Assembly (NCBI GenBank): GCA_963556495.2
Contig: OY747712.1
Span: 22,466,735-22,530,734 of the forward strand
Direction: 5' to 3'
DNA: 64,000 nt
Source of the DNA: Valencia hispanica
Taxonomy: Eukaryota; Chordata; Actinopteri; Cyprinodontiformes; Valenciidae
Shown: positions 1 to 12,330 of the stretch, in pieces
How positions within the stretch are numbered: position 1 is the stretch's first letter
How the letters are laid out: each line of letters begins with the position of its first letter
Made by a program: the position numbers and the translations under genes
Notes under the pieces: generated by a model
What the model was told of the DNA's origin: nothing
Databases searched by the model: none
The model's input: the letters and a program-made list of their open reading frames with translations, nothing else

Positions 1-1098
1 ATATTACAAGCTGATACATTAATATTACTGTACATTATTTACACCTATTGCAATTTACATACTCTGCTTTGTTTTTTGTTTTTTTAACACTGAACTTTCA
101 AGTTTTAGTTGGATGCTTTTTATTTGGTCTATGAGTGGTTAAAGACAAACATTTGAAAAAAAATGCGAGTACAAGTGTGTGTGTGTGTGTGTGTGTGTTA
201 AAGACTGACATTTGGAAATAAAATGCGAGTACAAGTCTGTGTGTGTGTTGTAAGGTGAAGATCTGACATTGCTGAGATGATTTGCGACTGAACTGGAGCA
301 TGTCCCAAATTGTTACTGTAGGTGTATTACATGTACATTTGATCCATTTATACCAACCACTGAAATGATCTATATCTGCTTCTGATGTTAATTTAATCTA
401 TCATTGTATATAATTAAATAATTAGCTTCAAATATCAGTAAAATGCACCTAATGTTTCCAACTATTGTATGTACTGAATGAGTCTGTGTAGCATAATACG
501 TGCAATAAAATTTAACAAAGCTTAGCAAAAAATATATATTTTAAAGTTTATTTAACTTAGGTTTTTAAGTTAGTTTGTGAAACGTTAATTAATTTAAGCA
601 TATTGATTTGTTTGGTAAAATAATTGACTTACTATCAGTTCTGTATGACCCACTGCAGTTGCCGTCTCCAGGGCTTTTTTTTTCTTCAATCCCCTTCTTA
701 TATTGAGTGAAATTGGAAATCAATGACAGCTAATACCTTCTTTTCATATAAAGCAGCTTAATATCTTTTTATTCAAGTCTAACTGGTTTTTGCTGAGGCT
801 TGTTTACTTAATGAGGTTTTAAAGTTATTGAAACTAACTGCTTTTAAATTCTATTTAAAGAATCCATGTAAACTGTTCGCATGTATTTTAGTAATATTAA
901 CATGCAACTAATAACATTGGGCTTTTCTGAATTTTCAATTCAAGAACAAGTCTAACAAAAAAAACAACTAAGGTCAAGTTGTATCAAAACTTTTATTATA
1001 GATAACACACTGTTCGGTCATTGTGTTCATGCACACATTGCCAAAATATATTTTATACTAAAATTCAGACCCCATGGTTCCTTTTTTGTTTGTAGGTG
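1..1098. other. AT-rich unique flank, no gene seen
   Basis: I see no coding potential, terminal repeats or RNA gene here. The stretch is AT-rich, with short homopolymers and the duplicated GT-containing segment at 141-248. It serves as the left flank of the Tc1-like transposon. Confidence 0.6.
141..248. repeat. Tandem dimer (~59 bp unit) with GT microsatellite
   Basis: Two adjacent copies of a ~59-bp unit start near 141 and 200. Each begins AAAGAC, contains ACATTTG and AAATGCGAGTACAAGT, and runs into a (GT)n tract. The first GT tract is longer, about 12 repeats ending near 198. This looks like a local duplication followed by microsatellite growth. Confidence 0.8.
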
Positions 1099-1100
1099 TG

Positions 1101-1300
1101 CAAGTCCTTCTCAACAAATTAGCATATTGTGATAAAGTTCATTCTTTTCCATAATGTAATGATAAAAATTAAACTTTCATATATTTTAGATTCATTGCAC
1201 ACCAACTGAAATATTTCAGGTCTTTTATTGTTTTAAAACTGATGATTTTGGCATACAGCTCATGAAAACCCAAAATTCCTATCTCAAAAAATTAGCATAT
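1101..1300 (+). repeat. Left ~200-bp inverted terminal repeat of the Tc1 element
   Basis: It is near-identical to the reverse complement of 2512-2711, with only scattered substitutions and one-base gaps. Candidate transposase-binding direct repeats with the core AAATTAGCATAT lie at about 1116-1127 and 1289-1300. Confidence 0.9.
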
Positions 1301-1429
1301 CATGAAAAGGTTCTCTAAACGAGCTATTAACCTAATCATCTGAATCAACTAATTAACTCTAAACACCTGCAAAAGATTCCTGAGGCTTTTAAAAACTCCC
1401 AGCCTGGTTCATTACTCAAAAGCGCAATC

Positions 1430-2434
1430 ATGGGTAAGACTGCCAACCTGACTGCTGCCCAGAAGGCCATCATTGACACCCTCAAGCAAGAGGGTAAGAC
1501 ACAGAAAGAAATTTCTGAACAAATAGGCTGTTCCCAGAGTGCTGTATCAAGGCACCTCAGTGGGAAGTCTGTGGGAAGGAAAAGGTGTGGCAGAAAACGC
1601 TGCACAACGAGAAGAGGTGACCAGACCCTGAGGAAGATTGTGGAGAAGGACCGATTCCAGACCTTGGGGGACCTGCGGAAGCAGTGGACTGAGTCTGGAG
1701 TAGAAACATTCAGAGCCACCGTGCACAGGCGTGTGCAGGAAATGGGCTACAGGTGCCGCATTCCCCAGGTCAAGCCACTTTTGAACCAGAAACAGCGGCA
1801 GAACCACCTGACCTGGGGTACAGAGAAGCAGCACTGAACTGTTGCTCAGTGGTCCAAAGTACTTTTTTCGGATGAAAGCAAATATTGCATGTCATTCGGA
1901 AATCAAGGTGCCAGAGTCTGGAGGAAGAAGGGGGAGAGGGAAATGCCAAAATGCCTGAAGTCCAGAGTCAAGTACCCACAGTCAGTGATGGTCTGGGTTG
2001 CCATGTCAGCTGCTGGTGTTGGTCCACTGTGTTTTATCAAGGGCAGGGTTAATGCAGCTAGCTATCAGGAGATTTTGGAGCACTTCATGCTTCCATCTGC
2101 TGAAAAGCTTTATGGAGATGAAGATTACATTTTTCAGCATGACCTGGCACCTGCTCACAGTGCCAAAACCACTGGTAAATGGTTTACTGACCATGGTATT
2201 ACTGTGCTCAATTGGCCTGCCAACTCTCCTGACCTAAAGCCCATAGAGAATCTGTGGGATATTGTGAAGAGGAAGTTGCGAGACGCAAGACCCAACACTC
2301 TGGATGAGCTTCAGGCCGCTATCGAAGCATCCTGGGCCTCCATAACACCTCAGCAGTGCCACAGGCTGATTGCCTCCATGCCACATCGCATTGAAGCAGT
2401 CATTTCTGCAAAAGGATTCCCGACCAAGTATTGA
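1430..2434 (+). pseudogene. Tc1-like transposase, one in-frame stop
   Basis: This encodes a cut-and-paste transposase that would bind the element ends and insert at TA. One frame runs from the ATG at 1430 to the TGA at 2432-2434, 335 codons, interrupted only by TGA at 1835-1837, where Tc1 relatives have a conserved Trp. The N-terminal ~120 residues form the paired helix-turn-helix DNA-binding region, with a Lys/Arg-rich GRKRC linker. The catalytic triad is visible: Asp at 1871-1873 (FSDES), Asp at 2141-2143 (QHDLAPAH) and Glu at 2246-2248 (PIENLW). Exactly 34 residues separate the second Asp from Glu, i.e. DD34E. No frameshift was found. As it stands it can make only a 135-residue DNA-binding fragment. 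Confidence 0.93.
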
Positions 2435-2511
2435 GTGCATAACTGAACATAATTATTTGAAGGTTGACTTTTTTTATATTAAAAACACTTTTGTTTTATT
2501 GGTCGGATGAA

Positions 2512-2711
2512 ATATGCTAATTTTTTGAGATATGAATTTTGGGTTTTCATGAGGTGTATGCCAAAATCATCAGTTTTAAAACAATAAAGGACCTGAAATA
2601 TTTCAGTTGGTGTGCAATTAATCTAAAATATATGAAAGTTACATTTTTATCATTACATTATGGAAAAGAATGAACTTAATCACAATATGCTAATTTTTTG
2701 AGAAGGACCTG
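2512..2711 (-). repeat. Right inverted terminal repeat of the Tc1 element
   Basis: Reverse-complement partner of 1101-1300. It reads outward to GGACCTG next to the flanking TA at 2712-2713. Confidence 0.9.
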
Positions 2712-2713
2712 TA

Positions 2714-3455
2714 TAGTTGAGATCAGCAAAAAGCACAAAGATTGCTGTAGTTTGAGTCATTAGAAATCATTTCAAAATGCATTTTCTTAATTAAAGAAAG
2801 TAACTTTTTATGGGACTATGACTGACTGTGGGGCAGCTGATTAGCAACATAGAAAAGGATGGGATGAGAGACCTTATTTTCCCAAAGATCCTTCATGCAG
2901 GAAGACTAGGTGGGTTATGTAAAAATAAACAGCTTTAGACAACACATTTCTCCTCACCCACCAAAAACAGATACTCTGTTGGAAAACATTTTAGCTACAG
3001 TAGACCTATTTAAAATTTTTGTAAACTTGGATCCAAGGGAAAGAACGACTCAAAGCTGAAGAATACACCTACCACCTCTGGCAGGGAGTCAGCAGCCAAA
3101 CCATCAATGAGAACAAGGCAGCTGCTTATGAGCATGATGTTTTTCAGATTTAAAAATGGCTTTTTGGTTCTGTCTTTTGTCAGTACAAAACATCTCTGAT
3201 GTTTGCAGTAGCTTTAATTAAACCAAGAAGTGTTCTGTCCAAGCTTTATTTGTGCATGTTTACCAGTGATAATTAGCTGCAGTTTTTAGCTGTTTTTTTT
3301 CAGTTTTTAGAGCAAAAAGGAGAGACCATTTGAAGCTGCTGGTTGCATAGAAGTTTCTAAGCATCCTTTACAACCACTACATGTATAGTTGTGTCTGACT
3401 TTTAAGGCCAAAATGACTGTGGATGAACTTGAAAAGTGTTTCTTGGAATGATGCT
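2714..3455. other. Unannotated AT-rich DNA
   Basis: No open frame with recognisable motifs, no terminal repeats and no RNA gene were seen between the Tc1 element and the LINE 3' end. Confidence 0.5.
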
Positions 3456-3459
3456 CTAC

Positions 3460-4254
3460 CAGCAACATAAGCTTTAGTCCGTGAGGCAGACACTCTGTTT
3501 ACTTTTAAGGCCAGGCTTAAAACTTTCCTTTTTGATAAAGCTTATAGTTAGAGTAGCTTAGGTCATCCTGAGCTATCTCTGTAGTTATGCTGCTATAGGC
3601 TGCTGGAGGACTGACTTACCAATTTTCTTCACTCTGCTACTTCCTTTTCTCCTACGACTCTCCAGTTGTATTACAGTACATTCTGTTATTTCGACTGTTA
3701 ACTTTGTTTTCTCTCAGTGTTTTTCTCTCCATAGAAGATATACCTGGTCTGGTATCCTGCTTGGCTGCAATGCCCTGGGGGGCATCGACTGGGATGATCC
3801 TCCCAGTAACTGAACATCCACTGTGTCCTGTTATCAACTTTTTACTTTCTGTACCATTGAAAGTTCTCTTATACCAGATCTTCTGTTCCTTCTGTGTTTC
3901 TGCTCTGTCTTCTCAAACCCCCAGACGGTCGTGGCAGATGGCCGCTCCTACTGAGCCTGGTTCTGTTGGAGGTTTCTTCCTGTTAAAGGGGAGTTTTTCC
4001 TCTCCACCGTCGCTACATGCTTGCTCAGTATGAGGGATTGCTGAAGGATTGCTGTGGTTGGAAAGTCTGCATCAACAGGACCCAACCTCACGCCAATGAC
4101 TGACGCAATCTGCTGGGATTCCTTAAATTGGAAACTTTTTAACTGATTGAAATGTTTGTATAAATGTATTGAAATGACTTCTTGTTAAGTGCCTTGAGAT
4201 GACATCTGTTGTGAATTGGCGCTATATAAATATACTGAATTGAATTTAATTGAA
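3460..4254 (+). mobile_element. 5'-truncated LINE (L2/Rex-like) with 3' UTR
   Basis: The piece begins inside the last codons of a reverse transcriptase and continues through a long 3' UTR. The end contains GTGAATTGGCGCTATATAAA followed by degenerate GAATT repeats, a 3' terminus typical of fish L2-type non-LTR elements. The middle (3930-4040) has the GGAGGTTTCTTCCTGTTAAA motif common in such 3' UTRs. The clade is a best guess from the tail and the C-terminal peptide. Confidence 0.8.
3483..3551 (+). pseudogene. C-terminal end of LINE reverse transcriptase ORF
   Basis: Twenty-two codons then TAG (3549-3551). They read ...FKARLKTFLFDKAYS, the usual extreme C-terminus of fish L2/Rex-like reverse transcriptases. 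Everything upstream is missing, as expected from incomplete reverse transcription. Confidence 0.8.
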
Positions 4255-4329
4255 TAACTGTAATGGAGCTAGACACACAAGTAATCACAAGGTGTAACAA
4301 ATGTACACTCTCTAACAGTCCATAAACAT

Positions 4330-4545
4330 GACTGTTAGGTAAATGGTCTTTCTAAATTGCCCTTAGGTATGAGTGTGTGCATGTATGGCTGTTTGTCCTC
4401 TGTGTCTCTATGTTGCCCTGTGATGGACTGGCGATCTGTCCCGCGTGTTTTCCACCTCTCACCCAATGACAGCTGGAGATAAGCATCAGCCCCCCAGTGA
4501 CCCTGCACAGACAACCAGATGGGAATAATGGCTAGATAGATATTT
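4330..4545 (+). mobile_element. tRNA-derived SINE (family A), 5'-truncated
   Basis: This is the 3' half of a fish SINE whose fuller copy is at 31153-31515 in the opposite orientation. Shared blocks include TGATGGACTGG, the CAGCTGGAGATAAGCA stretch (here AAGCATCAGCCCCCC) and a tail ending AATAATGG. The tRNA-like head is absent. Confidence 0.7.
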
Positions 4546-7500
4546 TTTTTGTTACAAGTTGTCAATTACCACTGTGATTAACAGGTAGACGAGTCTTACA
4601 AAAGAGTGCTTAAAAAATTTGAGTAGGTTTGGTAGGTCTTCAAGAAACTTTCTCTTTAAAAAAATGTTTTCCTAGCGTATTCTTTTTTGTTTTCTCAGTG
4701 GGTCAATTGCCATATAAATTTTTACTTTTTGAACTTGCATTCAAACTAGGTTTTGCTATCGCTACATTCGTCTTGCTCAACCATTGTCTTCTGCGCTGAT
4801 GCCCGAAATGTTGTATGCAACATCGTCACTCCTCTGCAAGTTTACACTGCCTTGTGCTTGCTTTTTTCAGTAAGGCTGTTTTATATATTTCTGGATTTCA
4901 TACATGAAAAATCATTTAATTATTGTGAGCCAAAAATCTGAACAGAAATGAAAAGAAAAAAAAAAAGTACATTCCCAACAAATTAGTGTAGTCAATATTT
5001 TGATGCAAAAGTGGCCTGAAGCTCACCTTTGTGTCTAAATATTTTTTAATTATAATTTCTAGCATGAAGTAGCCTATATCTCATATGTAAACATGCATTT
5101 TCCATGAGCCGTGTGATCTGAGAACTAACCCAGATGCCCTCTCCTCTTGCTGTTACTTCTGAACACTACTGGTATAGTTTCGAACATGTTTGCAAAAAGT
5201 CATATTTAAACACTGTAGAGGAAATGACCACAAACATGGTTTTAGCTGCTTTGGAAGATGTTTACATCAGCCTGTGAACAGGTTTTGTCATCACGTTAGA
5301 ATGCTAATGACAAAACCTTCTGTGAACGTTGACATCAAAACAGAAGTGTGATTTGAGTAATTTGTGGTCATTGGCATTATGTTGGTTTTCCATTAGCTGC
5401 TATTGTTTAGCTTTTATGTGGTGAAAAACTATTAAAGCTGTTTTTTTGCTACATTCTAACCTAAGAGATATTTTTTATTTTAAGGATGATCAACATTTTG
5501 CATTGGTTATAAATAGAGAGGTATTTAAAAGAAGGCTGACAGCCTCATTCCAGTCTGGTCCCAGTTAGCAAAAACCTATCACTTCTATAAAACATGGCCT
5601 GCCATGATAAATTTGATCCTGAAAACAGTACTACAGAGCTCTTACCCTTGTGTGACACTATAAATATTCTTGCCCAGATGAGGATGATTTAATTGTGGGA
5701 CATTTATTTTGTTGATTCCACTGATTAACAGTGAAATGTTTGGAACTTCCAAACTTCAGAAGCACGGCACATGGTTTCTTGAATTCCAACCTTTAAAAAA
5801 AAAGGGTTAGGGAAACAGACTACACACTGGCGTGGTTTTCAAGCAGCACTCGCAATACAAGGAAGTGGTGGCGGTCCCGTCTGACCACAGATACATGAGA
5901 TCCGGCTTTGCCTTCTAAGCGGATGGTATGGAGACACAAGGGATTTTGTTGGCCTTGACTTCCAAGCCTGTTTACATGATAGTCCTGTGGTGAGAGCTTT
6001 CATTCAGAGAAGCATGTCTCCACTGAAGGCACATCACTCAGCTCTTACAAGGAAAAAAACAACTCCAGACTGGGCAACGGGGGCACGAGGGTTGCACTGC
6101 ACTCCAAATGATGAAGTCATATTTCTCTCCAATGGGTTTTTCAGTATCTATAAAAAATTCTGCTCCTTGCTAATTTTCCATTGGGCATTGTAGAACCACT
6201 TCGATTTATGTATAGATAATGACATTTATTACACATTTGAAAGTATATGTTATGTGTTATTTAAGCCAGACCTAGATTGCATTAGTAAATTGTTAAGAAA
6301 ATCTCTTTTTTTTGGTCTGTTTGGCTTTATCTGAGTATAACATCCTCATTCTTGACTCACATCCTAGAGAGACTCTCACTATTGCAGGTGTTGCTACATT
6401 TTCTTTTGCTATGGGAGTTTCTGGTTTCAGGAAACAAGGTCCTGTGCTTAACATTAGAACTGGGAGAATACATTCCTGGAAAGAAGGTGCCTGAGCCATT
6501 CCAGGGGGTCGATATGCACTCTGAAACAGAAAGTGGTATGATTCCTGACATCGACACTTTCTGTATTCTTCTGACTTTGGTTATGGGAAGAGTTTACCTT
6601 CTTTTCTTTTAGGCAAAGTTGTACAAAATAAAGATAGGTTAGTATGTGGATTTATATTTAACCTTGATTCGATTTAATATCCATCACTGCAAATATGCTA
6701 TTTGGATTTGATTCGATCTTTGGTTTGTATCAACTCATGAATTTGCTCAGCATGGCTGTTATGGTACTTTTCCAGATGGTGAGCTGCGTGCTGAAATCAT
6801 GTGCTGTTGCTCATTGTTATGTTTTTGTTGGTCTTTCAGTGGCTTGATTCTTGGTTTTTTGGGCTTTCCCATTTCTGTGCAACATGGATAACATCGACAG
6901 GGCCAAACCAAACTTGGCTGCAGTTTTATTACAGCAGTGTCCGTCTTGAATCCACTCCAGGTGAAATCTGACATTACAGCTTACCTGATGTCTGCTTAGT
7001 GGCTTATATGTGATCAGCGTATTCCTTGCTGACTTTACTACTGTTGCTTAGGGTGATATGTGTCAGCCAGAGGTATTGGTATGCATATAATGATATATAC
7101 AACAGAGTTTGGTTATATTATTGGTTATAGTTTTTTAAGTTAAATCTAAAATATTTCTGACAACTGTGATATTTGGAAAGTATAGCCTGTTTATTTTTGT
7201 TCAGTCAATTATGATTTGCTTTTGTCTTGCTGACAACTTGTATTGAGTCTTTGCAACTTATTTCTATATCTATTTATTTAACTGTAATGTTTTCTTATCA
7301 TTATCAGTTAATGAGCTTGTAGCTCACAATTGTTATATTAATTTCTACAACAAAAAATCCAAGAAATTTATACAGAAGTGTGAAAGAAAAAACTAAACAG
7401 AATGTAGCCAGGAGGAGTAGCTTGGAGACCTACCAAACTGGCACCCTACGCAGGCTTTTTAAGTGCTTTCTGGCAAGCTTGGTTGGCTTGTAGCTCACGA

Positions 7501-10065
7501 CAGTGGTTTTCTCCAAATCTGATCAACACTGGTATGCTGATGTGCACAGGTATATCTTAGCATACTTTATAAGGTATGCTGTGCTTATGCAAGTCTTCCT
7601 TTTCTCTTCATGCTCAGTCTGTATTGTACTTTTGAAAGTAAAATTGCACCACAGCAACACAGCTATCAAAACGTTAGTAAGACAACACTGTCTGTCACAC
7701 TACTCAAACTCTATAAGTCCATCTGTAGTCAGTTAATCTAAAAAAGGTAATTTGAAATTGCTGCTACACATGTGGTGGATGAATAGAAATTAAAATAGTG
7801 AAATACAATGGCACTGCAGCTGCATTAAAACTCTTATCTTCATTTGGCTCGGATAAGGAGAAAAAAAGTAGTCACAGCTGAACCTAATTACTGTGGCTAA
7901 ACATTCAGGAGGAAACATATGGAGAGAGTCTTTCCTGCAATCTGTGGATATCAACAGACATTTTGCAGTGACAGAACCTTATTGCAGTGACAGAAGGTAC
8001 TTAAAAAAGATATAAAACTGACAAACAACAACTGCAGTTGCCCAGGTGATCTGGCTGTTAACCGTCTAATTAAGGTATTATTTATAGCTGCAGTATGAAC
8101 TGTATGGCTCATCTCTCAGATTTGGGTTCTTGCTGACCTTAAAATGAAGATTTATATTGTTCTATAATTCCGGGTCATAACCCATCTTCTTCCCCTATTT
8201 TATGCTCTCTGCATCAATTGCATTTATAGCAAAAAGTCTACCTCCTGCCTTTTTCTGTGGGGCCATTAAGCACCACACACTCACACCTTACCTAAAACAG
8301 CGATTTATCAAAAACTATGGATCCAGATGAAGTATCATTTTTAAGGCAGGCGTTGCTATTGCTAAAAAGTGCTTTTAAAATCACTTTTTCACTTACAAAA
8401 CATTGGAGTGACCCATCTTGATTAATTTCTATTTCAATACTTATAAACTCTTTGGCTCTAAAAAATAAAGCCAACATAAAAGATAAAGACTATTTTTTAC
8501 ATGTTGTTTCTTTTGTTTAATTTTAATAATTAACTATTATTTATTTTGTAATATATTTCAGATGTATAAAGATATGGATGTCACACTAACCTTTCCTCAG
8601 CAAAACATGAGAAGATTTGCAGTTTTTATTATTCAGCAGAGGGGAGCAACAAGTCTTCAATTTCTTAACAACAAACATTGATTGCATTATGAGCTTTTTT
8701 TGGTGGTCACATTATTGTTCTTGAAATATGTGTTTATGACTGACAAACATACAATGTCTTCACTTTGTCCATTTCATGTGAATCAAAACAGCATATGTGG
8801 CTTCTTAAAGTGAAAATAAATGGGTCTGTCGATGGCCTGCAAAGACATAGATACAACAACTTGGAAGAAAATGTTTTCTTTATTTCCTCTTAAAACCTGT
8901 TCTAAATGAATCCTTATATTTTGTTTTAGGGGAGTGAGATCGCATCAGTGCAGAACTGCCGTTTTAGTGAGTTTCACTCCTTTTTGTGATGACAAGATTG
9001 TGCATTCATCAAAAGCCCATCTATGTACACCTCACCCAAACAGATTGTCAGGGCTTCAGCCAGTTCACACAGCATTGGTACTTTTACAAGCCGGCCCCCC
9101 AGAAACCCTCAGTGAGTGTGTTTTTAGTGGCTCTTGCTGCAAATGGAAACACTTAACTCCCACAATAAATTACCGACCAGGCTGTTGCCACACTACAGAC
9201 CCCCAGCTTTTGGAGCTATGGATTTATATTTCATTAGAGCGTCTTTTAATCTGCTAGGTTGAAATTACTTGATAAAAGGGCAAATAATAAATGAGTCAAT
9301 TTAAGGTTTTTGCACCAGCCTGCAGAGCTAGATGTCTGATTAAAATTAGGGATGTGTCCACCAGTCACCTCATTGCCGGCTTACACTGGGGTCATTTCAG
9401 GATAAAAATACACTTTCTTGGTTACTTATTTTCTGTGATAAGTAAACAGTCATTAGTATGGGAGGCAATTGATCTCAAGGACAACACTGTCATTCAGTTT
9501 AAACTATTGTTTATGCTATGCCAGGGTAATTAAAAGGGACAATCGTAGAGCCTGTGCCATTTAATAGTGGATCCAAAACAAAAACAGTAATAACAGCACA
9601 GCTGTTTGGGGTCAGGGTCAGACACCACTTAAACATGCAGAAAAGCATAGCTTGTCTTAAATCTCTGTATTGGATGTCGATGCTTGTTAGGAAATGAAAA
9701 CCTCATCTAGGACCCTTGCTAGCTTGGAGCCTGTTAAATAATCCTAATTATCATTCAAGCAAACATATGTATTTGACCACTGAGTGATGTAATCACAGCT
9801 GACCAAACAGATTGTTGTTGAAATATTGCCCTGCTGTTTCAGGTACGATGTGACAGTGTTGTGCGTTCACCAAGGACTGCCGCAAGTATAACAAACACAG
9901 CTGAATCTGGGGTTTACGTTTCAGCAGGATGGCGGCACATGCAGAGTTTGGGTGGGACAAAGGAAATGTAGCTATGAACAGCAGCCTGCGTTGGCTCTTT
10001 ACCACTATGGTAACAAACCTTGTCAGTACGGCCTGGGAGGTCAATGTAAACATCCACCAATTTCT
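4546..10065. other. 5.5 kb of AT-rich DNA without recognisable features
   Basis: Short open frames exist (for example at 5987-6193, 6352-6612 and 8934-9257), but none shows a known motif, biased composition or a plausible splice context. I treat the region as noncoding. A 12-bp inverted repeat lies at 5280-5318. Confidence 0.5.
5280..5318. repeat. Perfect 12-bp inverted repeat, 15-nt loop
   Basis: AGGTTTTGTCAT (5280-5291) is matched by ATGACAAAACCT (5307-5318). CTGTGAAC occurs just outside both arms as a direct repeat. It could be the core of a small foldback or chance. Confidence 0.5.
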
Positions 10066-10815
10066 GAATACGAAAGTTTGTGAATACCCCCAAATCCTTT
10101 TTTTTTTTTTGCATTGTGTCATATTACAACCACAAACGTCAATGTATTTCAGGTAGATCAACACAAAGTTTGCATTTAGCTTGCAATAAGCTGATACCCT
10201 GTAATAAAATGAGGTGCAACCAATTAAAGAAGGATCTCATTTTTTATTTTTTTTATTTAACATTAACTTGTTAGAGGACACTGGGGTGAAGGGTCACTTT
10301 AGCGTAGGACAATGACCTCAAAGCTACAGAATGCTTTAGATCAAAACATACTTATGTGTTAGAATGGTCAAATCAAATTCCAGACCTAAATTCAATTGAG
10401 AATCCCTTGCATAGCTTGTTTTCAGATACTTTCTTTCAAATCTGACTGAGATTGAACAATTTTGCAAAGAAGAGTTACTAAACCTTTCAGTTTCCAGATG
10501 TGGTATAAACTGGTAGAGACATAGCCCAAAACTGGTAAAGTTGGTAAGGACATATCCCAAAACACAACTGTAATTGGAGTGAAAGGAGGTTTCGAAAAAC
10601 TATTGACTTAGATTAGCTGAATGCAAGCACATGTCAGACTATTCATATTTTTATTTGCATTAATTATCAAAACCCATCCATTATATATTTTTTTTCTTTT
10701 TCACAAGCATGCATTTATTTGTGTTGGACTATCACAACATTTTTTAATTATTTAAGTGTGTGGTTTTAGCATGTAACATGCGGAAAAGTTCAAAGCATAC
10801 TTCTGCAAGGCTCTC
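10066..10815 (+). mobile_element. Degenerate Tc1-like element (family K)
   Basis: The inverted ends are recognisable. The left contains ATTACAACCACAAACGTCAA and GATCAACACAAAG; the right contains TGTGTTGGACTATCACA and ends near TTCTGCAAGG. Between them (about 10365-10610) a transposase C-terminus is legible with stops: NSRPKFN just before the expected catalytic Glu region, and LTEIEQFCKEE downstream. The N-terminal half is missing. Related relics lie at 31056-31900, 32960-33310, 33890-34056, 38100-38735 and 51545-51665. Confidence 0.72.
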
Positions 10816-12183
10816 TACATGTTTTCAAGGATCCCTGCAAAAAGTGGTTCAAAAGTTATGCCAGGACAATAGACTGCATCTCTAAAAAGGGTGTGGACCA
10901 TCAGCTTCAGGCTGAAATCATTTTCTTTTAATAACTTCCAAAGTGAAGCAGGCAGCCTGATATCATCGGCTGGGACTTTTGAAGTCAGTGCAACCACAAA
11001 TCAAGAGAATAATTGTAATAATTTTTGGTTTGGGAGTAAGTTTAAAGGAAAAACAAAGTAAACGTTCTGTTGTGATCTTGGATCAGAAATCTATCCTCGT
11101 CTTTCAGAGAAACTAAAAACATATTTTTTCCTCGCTGTCTTCTTATTTTTTTAAGAAGGAAATTAGTGACAAAAGAAAAAAAAGAAGATCTTTATATAAT
11201 ACCCAATGTCACATTCATGAGCCCATTTGAGTTTTTTCATCCTTTCAGCTCTTTTCATGTCTTCTCTTTTAGTGGGTTTGTTTCCGTAACTGCAATGATT
11301 TTTTTAACAACACCTATTTTGTGGAGACTCCTTCTGCAATCCCAAATGGTTTGTTCTCGTAACCTCAGCTGAGCAGCCAGCAACTATGTAATTGGAGAAG
11401 ATTGAGTATACACAGCAAACCCATAGCCTGGTGAGCTCTTGAGAAGCTGAAAAAAAAATTACCAGATGTTTACCCTGCCCTTCCATATGTGAAGAGAATG
11501 CTGAACTTACCCACTGACTGCAAGAGGCAGACGAAAAGAGCACAAAGCTTTGACTGAGTGACTACTATTGGTAAGAGAAGCTATGATGCAGCTTAAGCAT
11601 GAAACCAGTGCAAAACAATGACGTCTTACCTTGTTTGGTTTTCCTCTAAAAAGAAATCTAGTGTTCCTCGGGATATCACTCAGGAATCCCTTACGACTGA
11701 TGGAAACCATGGAGCCGTCCAAAACAGAGCACTGTAATTCAACTGTCTGGTTTCAATTAAAGGATATTAAATATCAAAGACAATCACTCCCATTTTTAAG
11801 AGCAATTTTTATGTGTTCCCAGATTATTTTGATTGGAAATCTGTGGGTGGAGCACATGCTAATAGATATGGAAAAGTTGCACCTGTGGTAGAGCAATGTT
11901 TTGAGTGTCAGAAACACTGACTGTTTGCATACTTTTCTTCTGAGAGGGAGCTTGGCTTTATCCAAGAAACAATTCCAGACTGGGCCTGACCTGTGGGATT
12001 GTCTGGAATAAAAGTCTGCACAGTATTTGTCAGATTGTAAGCTTTGACTTGCTGTCTGTAATTTATAGCATCAATCATTGTTATCGACCAGCCTCGTTGA
12101 TTACCTATTAAGCAGCAGGTTCTTTGGTGAAAATATTATCCATACATGAAATTTGAAAAGTTTTCCTGAGGAGTAACATTGAA
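10816..12183. other. Unannotated AT-rich DNA
   Basis: No motif-bearing frame or repeat boundary recognised. Confidence 0.45.
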
Positions 12184-12330
12184 TTCATGTCAGACATCCA
12201 TCCATTATCTATACCGTCTATCCTATGCAGGGTTGCAGGGAGGCTGGTGCCTATCTCCAGTATTCATCAGGCGAGAGGTGGGCCACAATCTGTACAGGTC
12301 ACCAGTCCATCACAGATGTCAGACATTAGA
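12184..12330 (-). mobile_element. SINE family A, 3' fragment on minus strand
   Basis: It begins with the tail complement ATCCATCCATTATCTATACC and continues through GCAGGG..GGCTGGTGCCTATCTCCAG to CACCAGTCCATCACAG. This is the same order as 31153-31345. The tRNA head is missing. Confidence 0.75.

Larger units (their letters stand above)
1101..2711 (+). mobile_element. Tc1-like DNA transposon with long IR/DR termini, nearly intact
   Basis: A 1.6-kb element with ~200-bp inverted terminal repeats enclosing one transposase frame. The right end is followed by TA (2712-2713), the Tc1/mariner target site; the left flanking dinucleotide is TG, read as a decayed TA. Each terminal repeat carries the motif AAATTAGCATAT at its outer and inner ends, an arrangement like the IR/DR class of Tc1 elements, in which two transposase-binding sites lie in each repeat. 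The body is complete, so this is an old autonomous copy rather than a MITE. Family membership is certain from the transposase motifs; the exact family name is not determined. Confidence 0.93.

Noticed and set aside
8934..9257. 107-codon ORF as a host exon
   Set aside because: No recognised domain, unremarkable composition, and no convincing splice signals beyond an upstream TTTTAG; treated as chance.
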